NCBI GenBank assembly: GCA_964450955.1
Contig: CAYVFI010000017.1
Coordinates: 68,863 to 132,862, forward strand
Length of the DNA stretch: 64,000 nt
Reading direction: 5' to 3'
From: CAYNWT01 sp964450955
GTDB taxonomy: Bacteria > Planctomycetota > Planctomycetia > Planctomycetales > Planctomycetaceae
The notes under the pieces were generated by a model. The model saw only the letters and a list, made by a program, of their open reading frames with translations, searched no databases and was not told the origin of the DNA. Shown piece after piece: positions 8,864 to 17,404 of this stretch. The stretch's first letter is position 1. Each line of letters begins with the position of its first letter. A program made the translations under genes and the position numbers.

Positions 8864-9910
8864 CTAACGCTGGTAGATCGGAAGGAACCGGTATTCCACG
8901 GCGAGGGCCAGAACGGCCATCGTGGTGGCGTAAATTTCGCCGGCCTTCTTTTCACTGCCCTGGCGTGCTCGCCAACTGCCGTCGGCCCGTTGTTCGGACA
9001 GAATCGTCTCGTACATGATCGGGCGGATGCGTTTCCAGTAATCGCCGCCGATCTTGAACATGCCAACCGTGCAGTAGTAAGCACCGTAATAGAAGTACGC
9101 ATCGCTGCGCTGCAGTGGGCGATTCAGGATCTGGGTCGCCGCTCCCAGTGCTTCTTTTGAGTGGTGATCGCCGCAGACTTCCAGAGCAACGATTCCTGTT
9201 CCTGCGCGCGTTGCTGACGAACTGTGTCCGCTTTGATATCCGAACCCGCGATTCCCCTGCGTTCGCAGGCGGCGCACGTAGGCGATCGCGTCGTCGATAT
9301 TTTCTGCTGGTACGTCGCAGCCCGCATCTTTCGCAGCGCGCAAAGCTAATAGCTGCCATGCGCTGACGCTAAGGTCGCTGTCGGTACTGGTCGTGTAATA
9401 ACGCCAGCCACCTTTGTGGGCCGGTTCTTTGCGATGATTCTGAGCCGAAAGGATAAGCTTGATCGCGCGTTCCAGGCCTACCTCTACCTGCTTGGCCATT
9501 GAGTTGTCGACCATGCCGTAGACTTCCGCCAGCATGAGCGAACTAATGCCGTGGCTGTACATTGGCCCGTGGCTTCGGCCTTTGCCGACCAGCATTCCGT
9601 TAGGCTGCTGCTGAGTCAAAACCCAGCGGACGCCTCGACTAATCTGCAGCCCGTACGGCCCTTCGTCGGGGACATGACCGGCGGCCATGAAAGCCATGAT
9701 TGCCAGCGACGTGGTCGCCGTCGATTTCCCGAATCCACCTGCCTGCCACGAACCATCCTCGTTTTGTTCCTCAGAAATATACCGCAACGCGCGGACGATG
9801 GATTCGTCGATGGCTTTTTGCCGCTGTACTTCAGCTCTGTCCTGGAACGCGAATGCAGGCGGAGTGCAGATTGTTGAGAGCACTATCGCAACGCTGATGA
9901 TGCGGATCAC
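8864..9910 (-). CDS. Secreted squalene-cyclase/prenyltransferase-repeat protein
   Basis: 348 residues. A signal peptide (MIRIISVAIVLSTICTPPAFA) is followed by alpha/alpha-toroid repeats typical of squalene-hopene cyclases and prenyltransferase beta subunits: QNEDGSWQAGGFGKS, QQQPNGMLVG, TQGNRGFGYQSG and QRADGSWRARQG. The length is about half that of a true cyclase and no DxDD catalytic acid motif is visible, so terpene cyclisation is unlikely. Planctomycetes encode many such exported proteins of unknown role. It overlaps the giant coiled-coil gene upstream by 4 bp (ATGA), which implies translational coupling and a shared envelope function. Confidence 0.85.
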   Translation of the reverse strand: MIRIISVAIVLSTICTPPAFAFQDRAEVQRQKAIDESIVRALRYISEEQNEDGSWQAGGFGKSTATTSLAIMAFMAAGHVPDEGPYGLQISRGVRWVLTQQQPNGMLVGKGRSHGPMYSHGISSLMLAEVYGMVDNSMAKQVEVGLERAIKLILSAQNHRKEPAHKGGWRYYTTSTDSDLSVSAWQLLALRAAKDAGCDVPAENIDDAIAYVRRLRTQGNRGFGYQSGHSSSATRAGTGIVALEVCGDHHSKEALGAATQILNRPLQRSDAYFYYGAYYCTVGMFKIGGDYWKRIRPIMYETILSEQRADGSWRARQGSEKKAGEIYATTMAVLALAVEYRFLPIYQR

Positions 9911-12900
9911 TTGTTGGCTTTCGGTTTGGTGGCTGGTTTTGAGTCCGCGTCTGTCGCTTTGGCGATCTCTCTGAAGTATCCCCGAATCAACCTGGCGTAG
10001 TCGCCGTTTGGGTTTTTTCCTGCCCCTTGCAGGATTTCGGTTTGCAGGTGGCCCGGCAGTTTGCCCCAGTCGCGACCTTCGCGTTGCAAGCCAAGCAGTT
10101 CTTCCAGCCGTCCATCACGGTTTGGCGGATTGCCGCCCGCGTCGGTGTTTTCACCGGTGCGACTAACGCCCTGTTCGCCGGTCTTGCCTTCGCCCTGCTG
10201 TGGCAATGCGTCCTTCGCGGCCTGCGATAACTGTTTGGCCGCATCGCGCAACTGCCTGGCTCCCATGCTTTTCCCCTGGCCCTCGCCTTTGCCCTGTCCG
10301 TTTGACTGAGGCTTTCCGCGCTGTGCATTTGGGTCGGGGGTTTGACCGGGTTGCTGGCCCTGGCCTTGTTCTCCCCTGCCCTTTTGGCCTTTGCCCTGAC
10401 CGTCGCCTTCTCCTTCGCCCTTCTTCTCACCAGGCTTTTGGCCTTCGCCCGGTTTCTGCCCTTCCTGATCGCCGGTTTCCTGAGTACCGGGTTTTTGGGC
10501 AAGTTCTTCGCCGGCCTCTTTGACACTCTTCACCGCCTTCGCGAACTGTTCGCCAACATCTTCGGGAACCGGACTGTCCTTCGTGTTGCCCTTGGATGCC
10601 TGTTGAGCCTTGTTGGCTGCGTCCTGCATCTTCTTCGCCGCTTCACGAGCCGACTGAGCGGCCTGTTTCGAGTTGCTTTGTTTTGACTGCTGCCCAGCCT
10701 GCTGCGCCTTCTGTTGCGCTTGCTGCGCGGATTGTTGAGCCTGCTGGGCTTTGTCGCCCTGAGCCGGCATATCGACCGGATTGGAATTCAAGTCCTCAGA
10801 CGCTTCAGCCAGTTCTTTAGCCAGTTGTTCCATTTGCTTCGCGACTTCCTGCTGTCCTTCCTGGCGAGCTTGTCGCGCGGTGGCCGGGTCTTTTCCGGCG
10901 GCTTTCATTTCCTGAGCCAGCTTTTCCTGATCGGCCGCAAGTTCGTTCGCCGTCTCAGACAATTTTTGCGAACGCGCGTCGCCTTGTTTGCCAAGTTGCT
11001 GCGCGCTGGACTGTTCGTTGTCCGATGCCTGCTGAGCAGACTGAGCCGCCTGTTTGTGCTGGCCAGCCTGAGCTTGTTCGGCCGCTTGTTTTGCCTGTTC
11101 AGCGGCTTGACGTGCTTGCCGAGCGGCAGGGTCTTTCTCACCGCGATCGGCTTCTGCGATGCGGGCCAACTTGTCTGCTTCGTCAGCCAGTTTCTGCTGT
11201 CGCTTTACCAGGTTCTGCGATTCGCTTTCCTGCTGTTGTTCGACCGCGTCCCGCATTTGTTTGGCCAACTGTTCCTGCTGCCTGGAAAGTTGCTTCGCGG
11301 ATTCTGCCAATTCCTTAGAACGTTGGTCACCCTGTTTACTAAGTTCGTTGCTGCTGGACTTTTCGTTGTTTGAGGCTTGTTGTGCAGACTCGGCCGCCTG
11401 TTGCTGAGAACCAGACTGCGCTTGATTGGCCGCTTGTTGTGCCTGCTTTGCGGCTTGCTGAGCCTGTTTTGTGGCTGGATCGTTTTGGCCGCGTTGGGCT
11501 TCTGTTTCTGCTGCAAGCTTTTCAGCCGCGTTGGCTAGTTCCTGTTGTTTGCGGGCAAGTTCTGAGGCTAGCACCTTCTGGGCCGCGGTTCCTGGAGCTG
11601 CTTGTCGATCTTGCTGCTCCCGTTCTTCGCGAATCTTCCGCAGCGCGTCGGCGACTTCCGAGGCTTTCTTGCTGACCTGTTTCGACCGGTCGGAGAGTTG
11701 TTCACGTTCTTTATCCGTCAGCGCCGCCTGAGCTGCCGGGGTGTCACCGCCGAGATCCTGTGATTTCTGTTGCAGTTGTTCGGCCGCTTCCCGCATGGCT
11801 TGTTCGGGTTGTTTAACATCGCCTTGCTGCAGTTTCCTGATCGCTTCCTTAAGCGGGTTGGGGTACACGGTATCCTGCACGCCCTTTTGTTTCATTTCGT
11901 TTTCAAGGCGTTGGGTTTCTCGTAAAACATCGCGTGCCTTTTGCAGTGTGCTTTGCGATGCTGATCGGTTCTCGTTGGCTTCTTCCTGAAACGAATCGGC
12001 AAGCCGATTTTCCTGGTTTGCCAGTTCACGGGCTTGTTCGGCAACTTTTTGTAGTCGTTGCATTTGAGCCTTGCGAGCGGCATCAACTAGTTCTGGATTG
12101 CGTTCAGAAAGATCGTCCAGGTTTTCGGCGAGCTCCTGTTGCTTCTCAAGCAACTCGTTTTGTTTGTCAACGATATCCTGCTGCTTTTGCTGTCTGGCTT
12201 GTTCGTCCTGTTCCGCCCTTGCTGCCTCGCGATCGTTTTCCAGTTGCTGGACGTCGTCTGCGAGTTGTTCCGTTTGCTTCGCGAGTTGATCCAACTGCGC
12301 GATGTCCTGTTCCAGTTCAGCCAGTTCGTTGAAACGTTCTTCAAGGTTGCGGAGTTTCCATTCGGCGTTGTTCAGCGCCTGCTCTGCTTCTTTCAGGTTC
12401 TTTAGCTTTGTTTTCGGACGGGTCTCACGGGCACTCTTGCCAAGTTCTTCGCTGGCTTTGGGGATGTCCTCGCGTGCAACTTCCTGGGCGCGTTTGACCA
12501 GTTCGTCAAACAGCGGATGCTTTTGAAGTTCCTGGCTGACTGCCTCCAGTTCTTCCGAAAGTTTGAACTCATTGGACGCGATGGCTGCAAGCTGTTTGTC
12601 GTCCTGGAACGGTTTTTCCTCGCGGCTGGTCTGGTTCAGCTTGTCTTTGAGTTTTCGAGTTTCCTTGCGGTCAGCAGCAACCTGCTCGCGGATCTCTTTA
12701 ATCTTGTCGCGTAGTTTCTCTTGCTGAGCGGTCAGTTGCTGCTGGTCCAGCGAATCGGCGGTGGCTGAGATAATGAGCCGTCGGTCGGGTGTCCAGGCAA
12801 TGTTGGGTTCCGGAACCGGTCGTTCGTCAGCCGCGCGGACGCGGTACGAGAACGCGGTTCCTTCCGGGATATCAAGATTCGCCAGATCCATTTCGAAAAT

Positions 12901-14322
12901 GTGATCGACTCGACGCGCCCCCTTGTCGAGTTCCGGGAAGGGGATGGAACCGGCTTCCGTTTCTTCAATAAAATAATGCAGCGACAACTCGCCCATCCCA
13001 ATGTCGTCACTGGAGGTTACAGCCACGGCAACAACCGCGTCGGGTCTGGCGCTTTGGGTCTGATCGCCGTTGGCGAAGCGGACGGTTGGTTCTCTGTCGG
13101 GCGTGACGAACAGATCTCGCTTCTGTTCGTCTTCGTTGGTCAGGCCATCCGGGTCGCGTAGTTGGATTCGGAATCGACCGGTGTCGGACGCAGTCATTTC
13201 AAACGATGCCGCCAGTCCGTCCGGGCTTAGTTCCATAGGCAGCGTTTGCGGTGGCGCGTCGTCGGGGGCGTCATCAAGGAACCATTGAAAGTTGGCTTCG
13301 CTGACCGGCTTATTAAACGTGAGTGAGAACTGCAGCTTGCTGCGTTCGAACGCGCGAATCTCACCGATAATGCCGTCATGATGTTCTGCCGGCAGGCCGC
13401 TGTAGGCAGGCGGTTCAACATCCAACAGCAACGTGTCAACCGCCGGCGCGACGACGGCCTGGATGTGGTAGTCCCTCGATCGTGTAGAGCCGGCGGTAAT
13501 ATAGTAGTCGAAGTCAGCCACAACATGCCGGATGTCGGCCACGTAGGCGTGGTCACCGGCGTCCCACCGCATGCGTTTGGAACCAGAGTCACCGTCAGTG
13601 AACGACCAATTCACGAGGACGGACTCGGGACGTTCTTCTTCGCTCTCACGCCATCGGGGAACCGCAACGATGTGAGCGTCTGAACCGTGAGCAATTACGC
13701 GGTCGCCGTTGAGCACGTCAAAATACAAATTTGTCGGACGATCAAGGTTCTTCCACGGTTGAAAAAATCGAGCGGCCATCAACTTTGACGACGACGGCCA
13801 GATGCCAAACGGAAGTGCCAGCATGGCAGTTCCCAGAAGGCCAAGACCCAAAGCGCGGAGGGTTGATTTAAGAGGTACAGCCCGAGAAGCCAGCGCGCCG
13901 GCAGCGGCCTCGTTGCTGCGTGCAATCAGTTGCGTTCGCATCCACCGCGAACCGCGATGTTGTTCGGGGACAGATTCGTCACTCAGTTCAACAGTACTGC
14001 TGACGGACTCTTTGAGTTCGGGGTTGCCGGATTCCAGCAGCGATGCGAGTTCATTCGCATCGAACCGTTGAAACAGAGGCACCAGGATGAAACGCACAAT
14101 GCACATCACGGCGGTCGCGCCGAACAAGCCCAGCAGTCCGAACCGAACGAATCGCGGCAGATCGACAAGCCAATCGGCAAAGACACAGGATGCGATGGCC
14201 GCGGCGCAGATGGCAACAGCGATGCCCAGGCCGCGGACGCCCGCCTGGGTTCGAATCCGCGTGTCCAGCGACCGTAGACTTCGATGGATACTCTTGGGTA
14301 ACGAGAACTGATCCGTCGCCAT
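9907..14322 (-). CDS. Giant coiled-coil membrane protein (DUF4175-like)
   Basis: 1471 residues. Two membrane segments lie near the N-terminus (about 30-55 and 60-85), with a third hydrophobic stretch near 165. A beta-rich region to about residue 520 resembles the extracytoplasmic part of DUF4175-type proteins. About 700 residues of Gln/Ala/Lys/Glu coiled coil follow, containing a duplicated block of roughly 100 residues marked by QQAAESAQQASNNEKSSSNE and KQAAQSAQQASDNEQSSAQQ. Next comes a Gly/Gln/Lys/Pro-rich low-complexity segment, and a conserved-looking end with LLGLQREGRDWGKLPGHLQ and YFREIAKA. Such proteins are common in planctomycetes near MoxR/Bat-type genes, but none is visible here. 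Function is unknown; an envelope-spanning scaffold is plausible. It is coupled to the toroid protein. Confidence 0.85.
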   Translation of the reverse strand: MATDQFSLPKSIHRSLRSLDTRIRTQAGVRGLGIAVAICAAAIASCVFADWLVDLPRFVRFGLLGLFGATAVMCIVRFILVPLFQRFDANELASLLESGNPELKESVSSTVELSDESVPEQHRGSRWMRTQLIARSNEAAAGALASRAVPLKSTLRALGLGLLGTAMLALPFGIWPSSSKLMAARFFQPWKNLDRPTNLYFDVLNGDRVIAHGSDAHIVAVPRWRESEEERPESVLVNWSFTDGDSGSKRMRWDAGDHAYVADIRHVVADFDYYITAGSTRSRDYHIQAVVAPAVDTLLLDVEPPAYSGLPAEHHDGIIGEIRAFERSKLQFSLTFNKPVSEANFQWFLDDAPDDAPPQTLPMELSPDGLAASFEMTASDTGRFRIQLRDPDGLTNEDEQKRDLFVTPDREPTVRFANGDQTQSARPDAVVAVAVTSSDDIGMGELSLHYFIEETEAGSIPFPELDKGARRVDHIFEMDLANLDIPEGTAFSYRVRAADERPVPEPNIAWTPDRRLIISATADSLDQQQLTAQQEKLRDKIKEIREQVAADRKETRKLKDKLNQTSREEKPFQDDKQLAAIASNEFKLSEELEAVSQELQKHPLFDELVKRAQEVAREDIPKASEELGKSARETRPKTKLKNLKEAEQALNNAEWKLRNLEERFNELAELEQDIAQLDQLAKQTEQLADDVQQLENDREAARAEQDEQARQQKQQDIVDKQNELLEKQQELAENLDDLSERNPELVDAARKAQMQRLQKVAEQARELANQENRLADSFQEEANENRSASQSTLQKARDVLRETQRLENEMKQKGVQDTVYPNPLKEAIRKLQQGDVKQPEQAMREAAEQLQQKSQDLGGDTPAAQAALTDKEREQLSDRSKQVSKKASEVADALRKIREEREQQDRQAAPGTAAQKVLASELARKQQELANAAEKLAAETEAQRGQNDPATKQAQQAAKQAQQAANQAQSGSQQQAAESAQQASNNEKSSSNELSKQGDQRSKELAESAKQLSRQQEQLAKQMRDAVEQQQESESQNLVKRQQKLADEADKLARIAEADRGEKDPAARQARQAAEQAKQAAEQAQAGQHKQAAQSAQQASDNEQSSAQQLGKQGDARSQKLSETANELAADQEKLAQEMKAAGKDPATARQARQEGQQEVAKQMEQLAKELAEASEDLNSNPVDMPAQGDKAQQAQQSAQQAQQKAQQAGQQSKQSNSKQAAQSAREAAKKMQDAANKAQQASKGNTKDSPVPEDVGEQFAKAVKSVKEAGEELAQKPGTQETGDQEGQKPGEGQKPGEKKGEGEGDGQGKGQKGRGEQGQGQQPGQTPDPNAQRGKPQSNGQGKGEGQGKSMGARQLRDAAKQLSQAAKDALPQQGEGKTGEQGVSRTGENTDAGGNPPNRDGRLEELLGLQREGRDWGKLPGHLQTEILQGAGKNPNGDYARLIRGYFREIAKATDADSKPATKPKANK

Positions 14323-14480
14323 ATTCGTCTACTCCGCAGGATGGTCGGACGCCGGGAAATGCCCTGTTTATATTACCAGCATTTCGGCCGTACGACAGGT
14401 GCCGTTCTGATCAAAACATCCATTCCAACGCAGGAAATGCCCAAGCGGTCATCATCAAACGCAACAGTCCTCCCGGTCGT

Positions 14481-15086
14481 TTAAGGCAGCCGTTGCAGTT
14501 TCGGAATTAATTTCGAAAAGGCGCGGGCCCGGTGGCTGAGTTTCCGTTTAACAACGTTGCCAAGTTCACCAAACGTCCTGTGGTACTCGCGAAGCAGGAA
14601 ATAGGGGTCGTAGCCGAACCCACCTTCGCCGCGAGGTTCCAGTGCAATCCGACCGCGGCAGGTTCCTTCGACGGCCAGCACGATGTTCCCGTCCGGGTCC
14701 GAAATGGCGACGCTGCAAACGTAACCGGCACCGCGTTTTTCGAGAGGAACCTCTGCCAGTGCGCTGATCAGTTTTTCGTTGTTCGACTGATCGGTCGCGT
14801 GCTGGCCGCTGTAGCGAGCCGAATAAATTCCCGGCGCGCCTTTAAGTGCGTCGACACACAAGCCGCTGTCTTCACCCATACCGAACTCACCATAATGCCT
14901 GGCGGTTTCGATGGCTTTGATGGCCGCGTTTCCCGCGAAGGTGTCTGCATCTTCGACGATGGTCGGTTGAGTGTCGAAATCGGCAAGCGTTTTAATCTGC
15001 CAGCCATGCGGAGCCAGCAGATCGGCGACTTCGCCCGCTTTCTTCGCGTTGCCGGTACCGAGAATGATTGTGCGTACTTCAGACAT
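14481..15086 (-). CDS. rdgB: XTP/dITP pyrophosphatase (RdgB/HAM1 family)
   Basis: 201 residues, normal length. It hydrolyses non-canonical purine triphosphates (dITP, XTP) to monophosphate and pyrophosphate, keeping them out of DNA. Diagnostic motifs are the N-terminal TGNAKKAGE, the metal and nucleotide site MGEDSGLCVDALKGAPG with YSARYSG, the loop GEGGFGYDPYF, and SHRARAFSKL at the C-terminus. The ATG at 15086 fits the family start. A perfect 10-bp hairpin ends only 4 bp upstream of this ATG, leaving no room for an exposed Shine-Dalgarno. Confidence 0.95.
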   Translation of the reverse strand: MSEVRTIILGTGNAKKAGEVADLLAPHGWQIKTLADFDTQPTIVEDADTFAGNAAIKAIETARHYGEFGMGEDSGLCVDALKGAPGIYSARYSGQHATDQSNNEKLISALAEVPLEKRGAGYVCSVAISDPDGNIVLAVEGTCRGRIALEPRGEGGFGYDPYFLLREYHRTFGELGNVVKRKLSHRARAFSKLIPKLQRLP

Positions 15087-15090
15087 GATA

Positions 15091-15120
15091 AAACCTCGCC
15101 GCGATGGTACGGCGAGGTTT
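15091..15120 (-). terminator. Hairpin between the SPOR-like gene and rdgB
   Basis: Perfect inverted repeat AAACCTCGCC / GGCGAGGTTT with a 10-nt loop, followed on the minus strand by TTTTA. It ends the upstream secreted-protein transcript (stop at 15151) and lies immediately before the rdgB start codon, so it could also fold in the rdgB leader. Confidence 0.7.
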
Positions 15121-15150
15121 CAAAGTGTCAACCAGTCAGCCTCGCGACAG

Positions 15151-16287
15151 CTATCGCAATGTTGGCCGTTCGATGAGTTCCGGCTGTGGGTCAAAAATCC
15201 AACTAAACTCCGGCAGTCCGTTTCTCGGGTGACGCGGCACAGAGAAAATTTCAGCGGTCAGCATGTCTGCACCAGTTTGCGGGTGCGGCCGTGTCTTGCC
15301 ACCAAATCTTTTTGCCAGCATTGGAATCCGTGGATCCTTTGGGCTGTCAAACGAACCCAGAGTCACGATTGACTGGTGCCGGTCGTGATACACGTAGGCT
15401 TCAAAGTCCTGATCGTAGCCAAGTGACTTAGCGTTCCGAAGAGCTTCAGTCATGCGCCATGCGTCCATGGCGGCGTTGTCCAGGGTTGTACCAAACTTGC
15501 TGTCCAGCTGACCGGCCGACTTTTCCAGGTGAGCCTTGTTGACGTGCATGTTGCTTTTGCCGCGGAACGTTCTGATGACCAGCGAGTATTTCTTTGGGCA
15601 CGCGACCAACGAGTGTTCCATGTCCTTGTTAAGATTCACAAGCAACGGATCGCGCGTGGCGCTTTTCAGCTGTGCGGGGTTGAGAAGCGGGTTCGGCATG
15701 AGGAACGCGCGGCTCATGGGGCCTGGTCGGCCGGGAGTCGCACGGTAGACGGCGCCGGACTGCGGGTCGGAAAGCAATGTTTCCAGTCGCTTGTCGAGAC
15801 CCGCCCGTGCCTGGCGAAATCTGACCTTCGCCAGTTTTTCTTCCGGTTCGGTCCCTTTGACAAAGGCCAACGTTGTCTGTGCAGTTTTGTCTTGAGCCGA
15901 TGAGTAGTTACCAGCCACAACGACCACGCGGTCTTGTTGAGCGACGTAAGAACGTTCGACCTGTTCGCCGGTTCGACGATTGGCGATTTTTACCTGGTCA
16001 ATGACCTGCTGCTGCGAAAACGTGTAAGCCGGAATCCCAACCTGACGCAAAGCCAGAACCATTTGGTCGGCTGCTTCCTGGGCGGTCAGGCCGGTTTTGG
16101 TTCGGCGTTCTTTCGGAACGTCTCGCATGCTGGCGACCATGATCATCCACGGACCGTGTCGTTTGGAGAGCCGATATTTCTTGCTGGGGTCTGCGTCGAT
16201 TTTTCGACCTGGTCCCGCTGCGAATGCGGGCTTCGGAGCAGTCGCCATCAGAGCGATGGCAATTAGAGTCAAGACTGTCTTGCGCAT
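15151..16287 (-). CDS. Secreted protein with SPOR-like region, function unknown
   Basis: 378 residues from ATG 16287, chosen because GAGG precedes it and it begins a good signal peptide (MRKTVLTLIAIALMATAP, ending at AFA). The stretch GPWMIMVASMRDV with AADQMVLALRQVGIPAYTF resembles the start of a SPOR-type peptidoglycan-binding fold. A second similar region is SLVIRTFRGKSNM with AWRMTEALRNAKSLGYDQDFEAYVYHDRHQSIVTLGSF. Two SPOR-like halves are therefore possible. No catalytic motif is visible. Cell-envelope binding is an inference from this pattern alone. Confidence 0.7.
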   Translation of the reverse strand: MRKTVLTLIAIALMATAPKPAFAAGPGRKIDADPSKKYRLSKRHGPWMIMVASMRDVPKERRTKTGLTAQEAADQMVLALRQVGIPAYTFSQQQVIDQVKIANRRTGEQVERSYVAQQDRVVVVAGNYSSAQDKTAQTTLAFVKGTEPEEKLAKVRFRQARAGLDKRLETLLSDPQSGAVYRATPGRPGPMSRAFLMPNPLLNPAQLKSATRDPLLVNLNKDMEHSLVACPKKYSLVIRTFRGKSNMHVNKAHLEKSAGQLDSKFGTTLDNAAMDAWRMTEALRNAKSLGYDQDFEAYVYHDRHQSIVTLGSFDSPKDPRIPMLAKRFGGKTRPHPQTGADMLTAEIFSVPRHPRNGLPEFSWIFDPQPELIERPTLR

Positions 16288-16490
16288 GGGAGGAACCTCG
16301 AAGTGAAACGGACGTTTCAATGCAGGCTGGTGTGGAGAGGTGAGTAACGCATGCGGCGAACGCCGCGAGAGGTGAGGAACGGGAAAGTACCACTCGGTCA
16401 GAGAATGCGTCCAGACGAACCACGCACGGAAGATCGGCAGGATGTGCCGGAAGCGGCTGCTGGCCGTGTTTTACCGCAGTTTTTGAATCG

Positions 16491-17267
16491 CTACCTGGCG
16501 GGGAACCACGGAAAGAATGCGTTTGTCTTTGCGATGTAGTCAGCGTAACCGGGTTTCTTCTTCAGGGTTTTCTCCAGCATCGCCACGCCTGAGACCTTGA
16601 TAAGAAAGAACGACATCACCGCCGGTCCTATCGCAGACCACCAGGCAGCGCCGGTTCCGAACGAGATAAGAAATACGCCCCACCAAATCATGAAGTCACC
16701 GAAGTAATTCGGGTGCCGGGTGTATCGCCAGAATCCGGAATCCAAAACCTTGCCGCGGTTCGATTCATCGGCTTTGAAGCGAGCCAGCTGCCAATCGCCT
16801 CCCGCTTCAAAAGCAAACCCGATCAGCCAGACAGCGCATCCGATGCATGCCAGCAGACCCAATGTTGTTGGTGCTTCAACTGTCATGCCGGTTTGCAGGG
16901 GCAACGACACGATTAACATAATCAGTCCCTGCAAACCAAAAACGGTTAACAGGCTGACAATTGGAAACCGACTGCCATGCTTTTCTCTCATTTTGACGTA
17001 GCGGTAGTCTTCGCCTTTGCCAAGATTTCGCCTGGCAAGATAACCGGACAGTCGCGTTCCCCATATTGTCGTTAGCAGCACAATCAGCCAGCAACGGGGG
17101 GTTCGGTCTGAAGTCAGGAAGGTGACCCATGCGATGAGCACGAATCCCAGACCCCAGCCAATGTCAACGATGCTGGCATCTTTAATGAGAACGCTGATCA
17201 CCCATACGACCAGCATCATGCCGGCCACTGCGGCCGCGTTTTTGATAAACACTTCACTTATTGTCAT
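16491..17267 (-). CDS. DUF1295 / steroid 5-alpha-reductase-like membrane protein
   Basis: 258 residues with about six to seven hydrophobic segments, the normal size for the family. The C-terminal signature RYTRHPNYFGDFMIWWG and the ending KKKPGYADYIAKTNAFFPWFP are characteristic of the DUF1295 group, related to isoprenylcysteine methyltransferase and 3-oxo-5-alpha-steroid 4-dehydrogenase folds. Bacterial members are inner-membrane enzymes mostly without a known substrate; some act on lipids or sterols using NADPH. It stands alone, and the preceding 137 bp separate it from the divergent NHLRC2-like gene. Confidence 0.9.
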   Translation of the reverse strand: MTISEVFIKNAAAVAGMMLVVWVISVLIKDASIVDIGWGLGFVLIAWVTFLTSDRTPRCWLIVLLTTIWGTRLSGYLARRNLGKGEDYRYVKMREKHGSRFPIVSLLTVFGLQGLIMLIVSLPLQTGMTVEAPTTLGLLACIGCAVWLIGFAFEAGGDWQLARFKADESNRGKVLDSGFWRYTRHPNYFGDFMIWWGVFLISFGTGAAWWSAIGPAVMSFFLIKVSGVAMLEKTLKKKPGYADYIAKTNAFFPWFPAR

Positions 17268-17404
17268 AGCAGGCAGCTCCCTGATCGCATTCTAGACACT
17301 CGGTCAGAATTCCCACACACGTTGCCCGAAGCGCTGCTGCTAGAAGTGCCGGGGACGAGTCGATAGCATCGGGCTGTCTTTAAATTTGCATCGAGCGCCA
17401 GCCA

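Noticed and set aside
10714..11373. Long plus-strand open frame (about 220 codons) within the coiled-coil gene
   Set aside because: It is the antisense shadow of the Gln/Ala-rich minus-strand repeats; Leu/Phe/Arg-rich composition and no Shine-Dalgarno.
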